Source: Streptomyces sp. GQFP
GTDB lineage: Bacteria; Actinomycetota; Actinomycetes; Streptomycetales; Streptomycetaceae
DNA: 64,000 bases
NCBI RefSeq assembly: GCF_021545335.1
Contig: NZ_CP089312.1
Location: forward strand, 1,426,001-1,490,000
Direction: 5' to 3'
The notes under the pieces: model-generated
Seen by the model: the letters and a program-made list of their open reading frames with translations, nothing else
Database searches by the model: none
What the model was told of the DNA's origin: nothing
Part shown: in pieces, positions 1 to 8,384 of the stretch
Layout of the letters: every line of letters starts with the position of its first letter
Position numbering within the stretch: position 1 is the first letter of the stretch
Position numbers and translations under genes: made by a program

Positions 1-24
1 GACGGGGCGGGTGTCGGTCGTCAT
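1..24 (-). CDS. 5' end of a divergent gene, probably ohr (organic hydroperoxide resistance)
   Basis: Only the first eight codons (MTTDTRPV) lie in the window; the gene runs off the left edge. A good ribosome site (GGAG, then six bases) precedes the ATG at 24. The assignment to Ohr is inference: the divergent neighbour is a one-cysteine MarR regulator of the OhrR type, and ohr/ohrR are typically adjacent. The visible residues alone do not identify the protein. Confidence 0.45.
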
Positions 25-100
25 GACGATCTCCTCGGATCGGGTGCCGGGGCAGGCTCCATCTGCGGGTTTCGCCGGGGAGCGGCGGCACACCAGAAGA

Positions 101-127
101 GTAGCGCCCAATTAGATCGTGCGCTAC
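101..127. promoter_or_regulatory. Candidate OhrR/MarR operator in the divergent promoter
   Basis: A perfect 7-bp inverted repeat, GTAGCGC (101-107) and GCGCTAC (121-127), encloses the AT-rich core CAATTAGATCG. The core resembles the CAATT/AATTG palindromes bound by OhrR-type regulators. It lies between the divergent gene starting at 24 and the MarR gene at 258, where an autoregulator would sit. The symmetry is seen directly; the binding protein is inferred. Confidence 0.5.
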
Positions 128-257
128 TTATTAGACCTCTATTTGCTGGTGCTCTATGGAATCGGGAGGACGTGAACGTTAGGGTGGAAATCACCGTGCA
201 CGGCGTCATGCGGACACGGAACCGACCAAGGACAACGCGGAGACCAGGAGCCCTACC

Positions 258-713
258 GTGACACCCCGAAGTGCACCGCCGCAGGAGGGCTCCCTGCTCC
301 TCGACGACCAGCTCTGCTTCGCCCTCTACGCGGCCTCCCGGGCGGTCACCGCCCGCTACCGGCCGCTGCTGGACGAGCTGGGGCTGACCTATCCGCAGTA
401 CCTGGTGATGCTGGTGCTGTGGGAGCAGGACTCGATCTCCGTACGGGATCTCGGGCATGCCCTCCAGCTGGAGTCCAGCACCCTCTCCCCGCTGCTGAAG
501 CGCCTGGAGGGGAACGGTCTGCTGCGGCGTGAGCGGCGGGCGGAGGACGAGCGTTCGGTCGCCCTCCGTCTCACCGAGGCAGGCGCCGCGATGCGTGACC
601 GGGCGGGTACGGTGCCCCTCGCCATCGGCGACGCGATGGGCCTCACGGCCGAACAGGACGCGCTGGCCAAGCAGTTGCTGCGCCTGCTGACGGCCAACGT
701 GAGCGGCGGCTGA
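258..713 (+). CDS. ohrR: MarR-family regulator, one-cysteine OhrR type
   Basis: A 151-residue MarR-fold repressor. Its only cysteine is Cys20, in the context LCFALYAASRA, which matches the peroxide-sensing cysteine near the N-terminus of OhrR; tyrosines follow at about 25 and 34, as in that family. The winged helix-turn-helix spans roughly residues 58-110. In OhrR proteins oxidation of this cysteine by organic hydroperoxides releases DNA and derepresses ohr. The GTG start at 258 follows AGGAG at a normal distance. A second resolving cysteine is absent, so a mixed disulfide with a small thiol is likely if it works like the Bacillus protein. A generic MarR regulator is the alternative. Confidence 0.75.
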   Translation: MTPRSAPPQEGSLLLDDQLCFALYAASRAVTARYRPLLDELGLTYPQYLVMLVLWEQDSISVRDLGHALQLESSTLSPLLKRLEGNGLLRRERRAEDERSVALRLTEAGAAMRDRAGTVPLAIGDAMGLTAEQDALAKQLLRLLTANVSGG

Positions 714-773
714 CGCCGGCGCTCCGTCTCAGGGGGATCCGCGGGACGTGTAGTTCGTTCACCGCGGGCCGGT

Positions 774-830
774 GGGGGCTGATCGCGCAGTTCCCCGCGC
801 CCCTAAAAGCCGGGGCGCGGGCCAGCCCCC
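774..830. repeat. Two-stage palindrome, Streptomyces dispersed intergenic repeat / bidirectional terminator
   Basis: Outer 7-bp arms GGGGGCT (774-780) and AGCCCCC (824-830) enclose inner 9-bp arms CCGCGCCCC (795-803) and GGGGCGCGG (812-820). The block sits between two convergent genes and could terminate both. A closely related copy lies at 63651-63690, sharing the core TCGCGCAGTTCCCCGCGCCC, so this is a dispersed element and not a one-off hairpin. Confidence 0.7.
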
Positions 831-845
831 CCGGCTGAACGTTGG

Positions 846-2315
846 TCAGGTGCGGGTGGCGGTTTCGGCCCGTGTGGGTGACGGGTCCGCGGTGGCTCGA
901 GCTGCGCCCAGGGGCTGGTCGGGACGGGCGGTCGGTACGAGGAGGGCTGCCAGGGCTGCGGCCAGGCAGAGGGCGGCCAGCAGGGCGAAGCCGTGGGTGT
1001 AGCCGGATTCGTACGGGAGGCCCGAGGGCTGGAGGGTGCTCGTGACCAGGACGCTGGTCAGGGCGGCGCCGATCGAGCCGCCGATGGTGCGGACGTTGGC
1101 GTTCATGCCGGTCGCCGCGCCGGTCTGCTCGGGCGGGACGCTGCCGACGATCAGGTTGGCCATCGAGGCGAAGGCCAGTCCGATGCCGAGGCCGAACACG
1201 CCTGCCACGAAGGCGACTTGCCACTGTTCGTCGTGCCAGAGGGTGAGGAATCCGCAGGCGACGGCGCCGAGCGCGGCACCGGCGGTGAGCAGTTTCCTGG
1301 CGCCCAGTACCGGGGTCAGCCTGCCGCCCAGGACACCTGCGAGGAACATCGCGATCAGCATCGGCAGCATGAGCAGTCCGGCGGAGGTGACGCTCGCGCC
1401 GAATCCGTACCCGGCGGAGGCGGGTGTCTGGACGAAGCCGGGGAGGAAGGACCAGACCGAGTACATGCCCGCGCCGAAGAGCAGCGCGGCGGTGTTCGTC
1501 GTCCACACGGCGGGCAGGCGCATGATCTTCAGGTCGATGAGGGGGGTGCTGGAGCGCGCCTCCGTCAGCAGCCAGAGGGCGAAGAGGAGTACGGCGGCTG
1601 CGAACAGGCCGATGGTCCGGCCCGAGCCCCAGCCCCATCGGGTCGCCTGGCTGAGCGGCAGCAGCAGGGCGACCAGCCAGGCCGACAGCAGTACGGCACC
1701 GAGCCAACTGACGCGCCCGACAGCCCTGTTGGGCGACTCCGGGACATAGCGGATGGCGATCAGGGTGGTGACGGCCACGACGCCGACGGGCAGCCAGAAC
1801 AGCCAGCGGTAGTCGAGCGCGGTCACGATCGGCCCGGCGGCCACCATGCCGACGCCGCCGCCCGCCGCGATGACGGCGGACAGGTTGCTGATGCTGCCGC
1901 TCACCTCACCCGGCGGGAACTCGTCCCGGATGATGCCGAACGACAGCGGGAACAGCGCTCCGCCCGCGCCCTGGACGACCCGGGCGAAGATCAGTACGCC
2001 GATGTTCGGCGCGAGCGCGGCGAGCAGACAGCTGAGCGTCACGACCACGAGGACGGCGACGAGGGTGCGCTTCTTGCCGATCAGGTCGCCGACGCGGCCG
2101 AGGATCGGGGTGAACACCGAGGCGGACAGCAGGAAGGCCGTCATCACCCAGGTCGCGGTGGACTGCGAGGTGTCCAGGGCGTGCTGGACGGTCGGCAGGG
2201 CCGGTGCGATCAGCGACTGGAGCATGGAGAACACGCCCGCACCGGTCGCGAGGACCGCGAAGGTGAGGCGGGTGGAGCGCGTGGAGAGCATGGAGCCAGT
2301 GGACTTGCGGGGCAT
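846..2315 (-). CDS. MFS drug-type exporter (DHA2/EmrB-QacA-like)
   Basis: A 489-residue major facilitator with many hydrophobic helices, probably the 14-helix DHA2 layout. The signature loop between helices 2 and 3, GRVGDLIGKKRT, is at residues 73-84. The ATG at 2315 follows GGAGATGCC, whereas upstream in-frame starts lack a ribosome site and would overlap the promoter. It is divergent from a TetR repressor (start 2543) across two operator-like palindromes, the standard arrangement for a repressor-controlled efflux pump. The substrate cannot be told from sequence. Confidence 0.85.
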   Translation of the reverse strand: MPRKSTGSMLSTRSTRLTFAVLATGAGVFSMLQSLIAPALPTVQHALDTSQSTATWVMTAFLLSASVFTPILGRVGDLIGKKRTLVAVLVVVTLSCLLAALAPNIGVLIFARVVQGAGGALFPLSFGIIRDEFPPGEVSGSISNLSAVIAAGGGVGMVAAGPIVTALDYRWLFWLPVGVVAVTTLIAIRYVPESPNRAVGRVSWLGAVLLSAWLVALLLPLSQATRWGWGSGRTIGLFAAAVLLFALWLLTEARSSTPLIDLKIMRLPAVWTTNTAALLFGAGMYSVWSFLPGFVQTPASAGYGFGASVTSAGLLMLPMLIAMFLAGVLGGRLTPVLGARKLLTAGAALGAVACGFLTLWHDEQWQVAFVAGVFGLGIGLAFASMANLIVGSVPPEQTGAATGMNANVRTIGGSIGAALTSVLVTSTLQPSGLPYESGYTHGFALLAALCLAAALAALLVPTARPDQPLGAARATADPSPTRAETATRT

Positions 2316-2436
2316 GGAAAGGCATCTCCGAACAGAGGTGGCGGAGTAGACGTAGACGTGGCGAGGGCCGCGTTCGCGCACGCCTGCGATGCGCACGGCC
2401 GTACGCGTCACAGGGGGAACGCACCCCGACTGCTAA

Positions 2437-2477
2437 AGTGGAGGTACGCCTCCACTCTAGCGGAGGCTCACCTCCGC
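2437..2477. promoter_or_regulatory. Twin palindromic operator for the TetR/MFS pair
   Basis: Two perfect palindromes share a GGAGG-N4-CCTCC core: AGTGGAGG (2437-2444) with CCTCCACT (2449-2456), and GCGGAGG (2460-2466) with CCTCCGC (2471-2477). Their centres are 22 bp apart, two helical turns, so two TetR dimers could bind on one face. A GGAGG half-site recurs at 2487-2491. The block lies in the divergent promoter. Confidence 0.8.
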
Positions 2478-2542
2478 TTCAATACCGGAGGTCCGCATCC
2501 GTTTCGAGCGCGCCCGACCGGCGCCCGGCCAGGGAGGCATCC

Positions 2543-3127
2543 GTGACGGCACAGTCGTACCCCGTCAGCGGTTTCGCCGCGACGCAGCGCCCGCACCGCA
2601 AGGACGCGGCACGCAACTACGACGCCCTGCTGGCCGCCGCGCGCGAGGCGTTCGCGGAGCACGGCTCCGAGGCGTCCCTGGAGGACATCGCCCGGCGCGC
2701 GGGGGTCGGCATCGCCACGCTGTACCGGAACTTCCCCACCCGCCGCCATCTCTTCGAGAGCGTGTACGCCGACGAGGTGGACGCCCTGTGCCGGTTCGCG
2801 CTGGAGGTCGCCGACCAGCCGCCGTGGGAGGCGCTGACCGCGTGGCTGCGCCGCTTCGTGGGGTACACCGTGACCAAACGGGCCGTCCGCGAGGCCCTCA
2901 ACCACGAGTCGGAGATCTTCCTGGCCTGCCGGGACTCGATGTACCAGGCGGGCGGCCCGCTGTTCGAGCGGGCGCAGGCGGCCGGGGAGGCGCGCGAGGA
3001 CATGACCTTCGACGACCTGCTGCGCATGCTCGCCGGCATCACCTCGACGAACTTCCTCGACGACACCCAGCGCGACCGCGTCCTGGCGGTGGCCCTCGAC
3101 GGGGTCCGCGTCCACATGGCTCGGTAG
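2543..3127 (+). CDS. TetR-family repressor of the adjacent exporter
   Basis: A 194-residue TetR/AcrR protein. The helix-turn-helix lies at about residues 45-66 (SLEDIARRAGVGIATLYRNF), followed by the usual helical ligand-binding domain. The GTG at 2543 is chosen because AGGGAGG precedes it by five bases and upstream in-frame starts fall inside the operator. By position it should repress itself and the divergent MFS gene through the palindromes at 2437-2477. The ligand is unknown but probably overlaps the pump substrate. Confidence 0.85.
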   Translation: MTAQSYPVSGFAATQRPHRKDAARNYDALLAAAREAFAEHGSEASLEDIARRAGVGIATLYRNFPTRRHLFESVYADEVDALCRFALEVADQPPWEALTAWLRRFVGYTVTKRAVREALNHESEIFLACRDSMYQAGGPLFERAQAAGEAREDMTFDDLLRMLAGITSTNFLDDTQRDRVLAVALDGVRVHMAR

Positions 3128-3254
3128 TCGTACGTTCGTCGACGCCGCCGGCTCGGCGAGTCGCTGGCACGGCCGTGCCGGCGTACGCATGATCCTGGCC
3201 GGGCGGGCGGCGACCACCTCGGGTCCCGGGCCGCCCCAGAGCCACCGGAGAACC

Positions 3255-4667
3255 ATGCCAGCCGACGACAGTCCGTCCTCCGGGACGTCCTCCGAAACCC
3301 CCTCCCCCGCCGGCCGCGTCCAGGCGCGTGGCACCGCGCTGCTGGGTCGGCCCAAGCTGTGGCTGCTGCCCACCGTTCTGACCGGGCTGCTCGCGCTGCT
3401 GCTGTCGCTGCTCTACATGGGCGGCATCGTGAGCCCCAACCGCGATCTGCACGACCTGCCCATCGGCATCGTCAACGCGGACCGGGGCGAGCCGTTGTCC
3501 GGGCAGCGGGAGAACCTGGGTGCGCAGATCGTCCGGGCCGTCATCACCGACACCTCCGGCGGCGACAAGGCCGAGTGGCGTGAACTCACCCTCGCCCGGG
3601 CCCAGGACCAGCTGGACTCGGGCAAGCTCTACGGGGCGCTGGTCGTGCCCGACGGCTTCACCGCCTCCGTCGCCGCGCTGACCGGCACGAGCGCCACCGC
3701 CCGTCCGGCGCTGACCGTGCTGACCAATCCCGGCAAGGGCAGCCTCGGTTCCTCCCTCGCCAGCCAGATCACCACGGCCGCCGCCCACAATGCCTCGCAG
3801 AACATCGGCGAGCAGTTGACGGCGAGCGCGACAGGGGCCGACGCGACGGCGAAGCTACTGCTGGCCGACCCGGTCGCGGTCACCACCGAGGTCGGGCATC
3901 CCATCGGCACCAACAGCGGCCTCGGGCTCAGCACCTTCTACTACACGCTGTTGCTCGTGCTGGCCGGGTTCATGGGCGGCAACGTCATCAGCAACGCGGT
4001 GGACACCTCGCTCGGTTACGCCGACAACGAGATCGGCCCCTGGCACACACGCCGCCCGACCGTGCCCGTCGACCGCACCCAGACCCTGCTGCTGAAGATG
4101 GGCATGACCGCCGGAATCACACTCCTCAGCGTCTCCCTGGTCATGCTCGCGACCGTCGGCATCCTCGACATGGACGCCGGTCATCTGCCCCTGCTGTGGC
4201 TGTACTCGTACTGCGCCACCCTCGCGGTCGGTCTCGGCGTCCAGGCCATCAACGCGGCCTTCGGCGGGATCGGGCAGCTCGTGTCGATGTTCGTGTTCAT
4301 CGTCCTGGGCCTGCCCTCGTCCGGGGCCACGGTCCCGCTCCAGGCGGTCCCGGACTTCTACCGCTTCCTGTCCGCGTTCGAGCCCATGCGGCAACTCGGC
4401 GACGGGGTACGGGCCATCCTCTACTTCGACGCCCGCGGGGACGCCGGGCTCACCCGCGCCTGGATCATGATCGCGATCGGCACCGCGCTCGCGCTGCTCT
4501 TCGGCTTCGCGATGACCCGCTACTACGACCGCAAGGGCCTCGAACGCCTCACTCCGCAGCCCTCCTGGGGTGAAGCGCACGCCAATCGTTGCCCGTTCAC
4601 CCTTTCGAACGTCGGCCTCGGACTGACAAACTCACGAGGGTGCCCGACTTCGACATGCTTGTCATAG
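3255..4667 (+). CDS. ABC-2 / DUF3533-type multispan membrane protein
   Basis: A 470-residue membrane protein with one N-terminal transmembrane helix (about 36-58), a large extracytoplasmic domain beginning [19 protein letters not shown], and a cluster of five or six C-terminal helices from about residue 220. This is the architecture of YhgE/Pip-like and DUF3533 (ABC-2 permease superfamily) proteins. These often sit beside TetR regulators, as here. The ATG at 3255 has GGAG upstream. Its last 28 bases overlap the start of sthA, and the C-terminal tail after the final helix is unusual sequence that may have arisen by readthrough into that start. No ATPase partner is adjacent. Confidence 0.7.
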   Translation: MPADDSPSSGTSSETPSPAGRVQARGTALLGRPKLWLLPTVLTGLLALLLSLLYMGGIVSPNRDLHDLPIGIVNADRGEPLSGQRENLGAQIVRAVITDTSGGDKAEWRELTLARAQDQLDSGKLYGALVVPDGFTASVAALTGTSATARPALTVLTNPGKGSLGSSLASQITTAAAHNASQNIGEQLTASATGADATAKLLLADPVAVTTEVGHPIGTNSGLGLSTFYYTLLLVLAGFMGGNVISNAVDTSLGYADNEIGPWHTRRPTVPVDRTQTLLLKMGMTAGITLLSVSLVMLATVGILDMDAGHLPLLWLYSYCATLAVGLGVQAINAAFGGIGQLVSMFVFIVLGLPSSGATVPLQAVPDFYRFLSAFEPMRQLGDGVRAILYFDARGDAGLTRAWIMIAIGTALALLFGFAMTRYYDRKGLERLTPQPSWGEAHANRCPFTLSNVGLGLTNSRGCPTSTCLS

Positions 4668-6043
4668 GATCCGGCCCTGGCGGCCAGAAGGCTGCCATCG
4701 CGGCGGCCAAGCTCGGCCGCCGGGTCGCCGTCATCGACCGCCCCGACATGGTCGGTGGGGTCTCCATCCACACCGGCACCATCCCCTCCAAGACCCTGCG
4801 CGAGGCGGTTCTCTACCTCACCGGCCTCACCCAGCGCGATCTGTACGGCCAGAGCTACCGTCTCAAGGAGGACATCACCGTCGCCGACCTGACCGCGCGC
4901 ACCGAGCACGTGGTCAGCCGCGAGGTCGATGTCATCCGCAGCCAGCTGTCCCGCAACCATGTCTCCCTGTTCGCCGGAACCGGCCGCTTCGTGGACGACC
5001 ACACCGTGGCGCTCCAGGAAGTGACCGGCAACGAAAGGCTGTTGAGCGCCGAGCACATCGTCATCGCCACCGGGACCCGGCCGGCCCGGCCGGACAGCGT
5101 GGAGTTCGACGAACAGACGATCCTCGACTCGGACAACGTGCTCAACCTGGAACGGGTGCCGCGTTCCATGGTCATCGTGGGCGCGGGGGTGATCGGCATG
5201 GAGTACGCCTCCATGTTCGCCGCGCTCGGCAGCAAGATCACGGTGGTCGAGAAGCGGGCCGGGATGCTCGACATGTGCGACGTCGAGGTGATCGAGTCGC
5301 TCAAGTACCACCTGCGGGACCTGGCCGTCACCTTCCGGTTCGGGGAGACGGTCGCGGCGGTGGAACGTCATCCCCGGGGCACCCTCACCGTCCTGGAGAG
5401 CGGCAAGAAGATCCCCGCGGACGCCGTGATGTACTCGGCGGGCCGCCAGGGCCTCACCGACGAACTCGCCCTGGACAAGGCTGGGTTGTCCGCCGACCGG
5501 CGTGGCCGGATCACGGTCGACGAGCACTACCGCACCGAGGTGCCGCACATCTACGCCGTCGGCGACGTCATCGGCTTCCCGGCCCTCGCCGCGACCTCGA
5601 TGGAACAGGGCCGGGCGGCGGCGTACCACGCGTGCGGCGAGCCGGTGGACCAGATGCACAACCTCCAGCCCATCGGCATCTACACCATCCCCGAGATCAG
5701 CTTCATCGGCCGCACCGAGGACCAACTCACCGAGGACAGCATCCCGTTCGAGGTGGGCATCTCCCGCTACCGCGAACTGGCCCGGGGCCAGATCATCGGC
5801 GACTCCCACGGCATGCTCAAGCTCCTGGTCTGCCCGGAGACCCGCAAACTCCTCGGCGTCCACTGCTTCGGCACGGGGGCGACGGAACTGATCCACATCG
5901 GCCAGTCCGTGATGGGCTGCGAAGGCACGGTCGACTACCTGGTCAACGCGGTCTTCAACTACCCGACGCTCGCGGAGTCCTACAAGGTGGCGGCACTGGA
6001 CGCGACGAACAAGCTGCGCCAGATCGACCGGTTGCGGGACTGA
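4640..6043 (+). CDS. sthA: Soluble pyridine nucleotide transhydrogenase
   Basis: A 467-residue flavoprotein disulfide-reductase family member. The FAD-binding GSGPGG is at residues 10-15, a second Rossmann motif GAGVIG near 178, and the C-terminal dimerisation domain is complete. The redox cysteine pair of lipoamide dehydrogenases is replaced ([13 protein letters not shown]; Ser and Thr at the cysteine positions), the hallmark of Si-specific NAD(P)+ transhydrogenase. It interconverts NADPH and NADH in the cytoplasm. The GTG at 4640 gives the usual [11 protein letters not shown]-terminus; GAGG is very close to it, so an ATG at 4655 is possible. The gene overlaps the upstream membrane protein by 28 bases. 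Confidence 0.9.
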   Translation: MPDFDMLVIGSGPGGQKAAIAAAKLGRRVAVIDRPDMVGGVSIHTGTIPSKTLREAVLYLTGLTQRDLYGQSYRLKEDITVADLTARTEHVVSREVDVIRSQLSRNHVSLFAGTGRFVDDHTVALQEVTGNERLLSAEHIVIATGTRPARPDSVEFDEQTILDSDNVLNLERVPRSMVIVGAGVIGMEYASMFAALGSKITVVEKRAGMLDMCDVEVIESLKYHLRDLAVTFRFGETVAAVERHPRGTLTVLESGKKIPADAVMYSAGRQGLTDELALDKAGLSADRRGRITVDEHYRTEVPHIYAVGDVIGFPALAATSMEQGRAAAYHACGEPVDQMHNLQPIGIYTIPEISFIGRTEDQLTEDSIPFEVGISRYRELARGQIIGDSHGMLKLLVCPETRKLLGVHCFGTGATELIHIGQSVMGCEGTVDYLVNAVFNYPTLAESYKVAALDATNKLRQIDRLRD

Positions 6044-6053
6044 GTCCTGCCGT

Positions 6054-6086
6054 ACGGCTGGGCCCGTCGCCGAGGGGCTCAGCCGT
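6054..6086. terminator. Imperfect hairpin after sthA
   Basis: ACGGCTG at 6054-6060 pairs with CAGCCGT at 6080-6086, with partly paired GGCCC/GGGGC inside. It follows the sthA stop by 11 bases and also overlaps the end of the minus-strand DUF397 remnant, so it could terminate from both sides. Confidence 0.45.
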
Positions 6087-6222
6087 GCGCGGCGTAGCGT
6101 ACGAACGAGGTCCAGCCGTCCCGGCCGACCGAGAAGTGAGGGCGCGTCAGGTCCTTGGAGTCGCGTACGCAGACGGCCAGTTCGGCGACGGCGACCTGAA
6201 CACAGCCGGCGACCGGCACCGT
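6079..6222 (-). pseudogene. DUF397-domain C-terminal remnant
   Basis: The minus strand encodes about 47 residues ending GWTSFVRYAAHG. They include GCVQVAVAELAVCVRDSKD, which fits the conserved DUF397 pattern (GCVEVA...VAVRDSKD...F....W..FV). The N-terminal half of the domain, normally a W-x-KSSYS stretch, is missing in all nearby frames and no convincing start with a ribosome site is seen. DUF397 proteins usually pair with an XRE regulator, which is also absent. A decayed copy is more likely than a functional short gene. Confidence 0.55.
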
Positions 6223-6260
6223 ACGGGTCGGCCCCCCGCCCACACCGTCCCTGCTCTCCC

Positions 6261-6908
6261 TCAGTCGGGCTCGTCGGCGAGTGGGACCGGGGCTCCCCGG
6301 CCCCGGCCGGCGGGCGGGGATCTTCGGGGCGGAACGTCGTCGCCGAGCAGCACGGTCGGCAGGGGGGCGTCGAGAGTGACGTCGTCCAGGACGGCGCCCA
6401 TGCGGTCGCCGATCACCCGGACCGCCGACATCAGCGCCGACTCGCCCTCCTCCGCCGTGTGCCGTCGTTCCTGGAAGGCATCCCACAAGGGGTGCGGCGA
6501 GGACAACGGCGTGCCCGGGTCCTCCGGTTCGTACACCTCGGTGCACCGGCCGTCACGCCAGTGCCCGAAGGTGTCCAGGCCGACTCCGTTGCTGTCGACG
6601 GTGAGGGTCTCCGTGCCGCTGGAGAGCCTCGCCAACGGGCCGGGCATACCGCCCAGGACTCCCCATTCCTCGTAGCAGAACGACCAGTCGCTCAGCGACC
6701 CCACCCGCAGCACCGACTTCGGGGTCCCGGCCCGGTAGGCGGCGGCGCCGAGCTCGACTGCCTCCGGCTTGGGCATGATCCGGGCGTCTGCCGGGAGTGC
6801 GCCGTAGCGGGCGAGCACGTCGTCCGGTGTGATGCCCCGGGTGAAGGTGACGCACCACGATCCGGCGCGAACCCAGTCGGAGGAAGGGCCTGCCGACAAC
6901 TCCGCCAT
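6261..6908 (-). CDS. DUF6461-domain protein, candidate immunity or accessory protein
   Basis: A 215-residue cytoplasmic protein with no signal peptide. The N-terminal WCVTFTRGITPDDVLARYGA is characteristic of DUF6461 proteins, which are common in Streptomyces and have no established function. The C-terminal 30 residues are Pro/Arg-rich and probably disordered. It starts 14 bases after the stop of the exported NucA/NucB-type nuclease, so the two are almost certainly co-transcribed. A small intracellular protein directly behind an exported nuclease is the position of an immunity protein; that role is inference. Confidence 0.65.
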   Translation of the reverse strand: MAELSAGPSSDWVRAGSWCVTFTRGITPDDVLARYGALPADARIMPKPEAVELGAAAYRAGTPKSVLRVGSLSDWSFCYEEWGVLGGMPGPLARLSSGTETLTVDSNGVGLDTFGHWRDGRCTEVYEPEDPGTPLSSPHPLWDAFQERRHTAEEGESALMSAVRVIGDRMGAVLDDVTLDAPLPTVLLGDDVPPRRSPPAGRGRGAPVPLADEPD

Positions 6909-6922
6909 CTCTGCTCGTCCCT

Positions 6923-8329
6923 TCAGGGCGTGATGGTCATCCAGAAAGCGTCGCCCTTGATGATGCGCTGGTCCTTCTTGAAGTTCCCGTAGACACTACC
7001 GGCGGACTTGTTGTTGAACAGGGGCATGTGGGACTGGATACAGGGCTGATCGGTGACCGGCTTGTCGGCGTGGGTGGGCGGGGTGGTCCACACTCCGTTC
7101 ACCTTGGTCGGCGTGATCTCTGCGCACAGTGATCCGTCGGTTCCGCCTTCCTGCGTTCCGGCGAACGGGAATTCGTCACAGGAATCCGCCTCCGGAATGG
7201 TGGGAAAGAGATTGGTGAACTTGGCGGAGCCGCAGGTGTTCCGCCGGTTCGCGCTGCCGACGTCCTTGTTCTCGCCGTGGAACAGACTGCTGCCGCGCAT
7301 CCGCAGGCCCAGTTCATAGGTCGCGGACGCCTGACCGTGGTTCGGGTTGGAGAGCGAGTACTCCAGGATCGGCGCGTCCTCGTCGTCCGTGAACGGGATG
7401 ACGCAGCCGGAGGTCGTCGGCATCTCCGAGTCACACCTGATCACCGCGTCCGCGGGGGGCGACCAGCTCGCGGAGGGGTCCACAGGTGTGGCGCCCGCCG
7501 TGGTCACGTACATCTGGTACTTCGTCTGGAAGCTGGCCCGGGTCGCCGACGCGGGAATCGAGCCCTTGTAGGTGACCGTGCCGGACTTCGACTGTCCCGT
7601 GGTGAGTTCGGTGTTCCCGTACCAGGGGGTGCGCAGGGTGGCGAGGCAGCCGCTGGTGCAGTCGGTCCGGAACCTGATGTTCAACGCCGTGACCTGGCCG
7701 GTGACCTGGACGACCTCGGCCCGGATGTCCTCGCTGAGGTCGGTGTCCGCCACATGCGTCCGCAGGCTCGTCGAGACGTTGATCAGGCCAGTGCCCACGG
7801 ATTTGCCGTTCGTGTCGTACAGCGTGTAGGTCACCTGGACCTTGCCGCAGAGTCCGCCCGTCCGGGTCCACTCGTACACGCCTTGGGTGATGGTGCAGGT
7901 CGCGGAAGCGGGCGGGTCGCCGGGGTCGGGGTCGTACACACCGGGGTCGTACTCGTCGGGGTCGTCCTCAGCTGCGGCGGCTTCGGCGGCGAGGGTGGTG
8001 ATCCCCGCTCCGGAGGCGGCGGCCCGCGTGTCGTTCCGGGCGGCTTCCGGCGTACGCACCGTGACGCATTCCGTGACCGCCGTCCGCAGCGTGGCGCGCA
8101 CGGCCGCCGGGACCCCCGTACAGGATCCGGAGCCGGCGAAACGCGGCGTTCCCTGTCCTTCGCCACCGGCCTCGGCGGGCGTGTCGAGCAAGCCGGTGAC
8201 GGGGCGGTCGGCGGGGCGGGCGTCGTCGTTCCGCGTCGACGCGGTGGCGGAGCCGACGCCCGCCGTGAGGCAGAACGCCGCCGTGGTCGACACCGCGACG
8301 ACGAATCCGCGCCAGTTGTGGTGAGGCAC
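6923..8329 (-). CDS. Exported protein with C-terminal NucA/NucB-type DNase domain
   Basis: A 468-residue protein with an N-terminal signal peptide (hydrophobic run about 10-28) and Ala/Asp-rich linkers. A beta-rich middle region (about 140-360) is of unknown type. The C-terminal block around 384-468 begins CDEFPFAGTQEGG and continues with a cysteine-containing AEI segment, LFNNKSAGSVYGNF and GDAFWMTI. This matches the bacterial NucA/NucB deoxyribonuclease domain (CDEYPFA...N..AG..L..F...R...GD.F). The GTG at 8329 follows AGGA; longer in-frame starts would run back into the upstream coding region. It lies 55 bases after the ALF-repeat gene and 14 before DUF6461. Likely role: secreted nuclease or toxin. 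Confidence 0.7.
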   Translation of the reverse strand: MPHHNWRGFVVAVSTTAAFCLTAGVGSATASTRNDDARPADRPVTGLLDTPAEAGGEGQGTPRFAGSGSCTGVPAAVRATLRTAVTECVTVRTPEAARNDTRAAASGAGITTLAAEAAAAEDDPDEYDPGVYDPDPGDPPASATCTITQGVYEWTRTGGLCGKVQVTYTLYDTNGKSVGTGLINVSTSLRTHVADTDLSEDIRAEVVQVTGQVTALNIRFRTDCTSGCLATLRTPWYGNTELTTGQSKSGTVTYKGSIPASATRASFQTKYQMYVTTAGATPVDPSASWSPPADAVIRCDSEMPTTSGCVIPFTDDEDAPILEYSLSNPNHGQASATYELGLRMRGSSLFHGENKDVGSANRRNTCGSAKFTNLFPTIPEADSCDEFPFAGTQEGGTDGSLCAEITPTKVNGVWTTPPTHADKPVTDQPCIQSHMPLFNNKSAGSVYGNFKKDQRIIKGDAFWMTITP

Positions 8330-8384
8330 GTGCTGTTCCTTCCGTAAACGAACCAGGACGCCGGGATCGCTCTCGCGGCGACGG

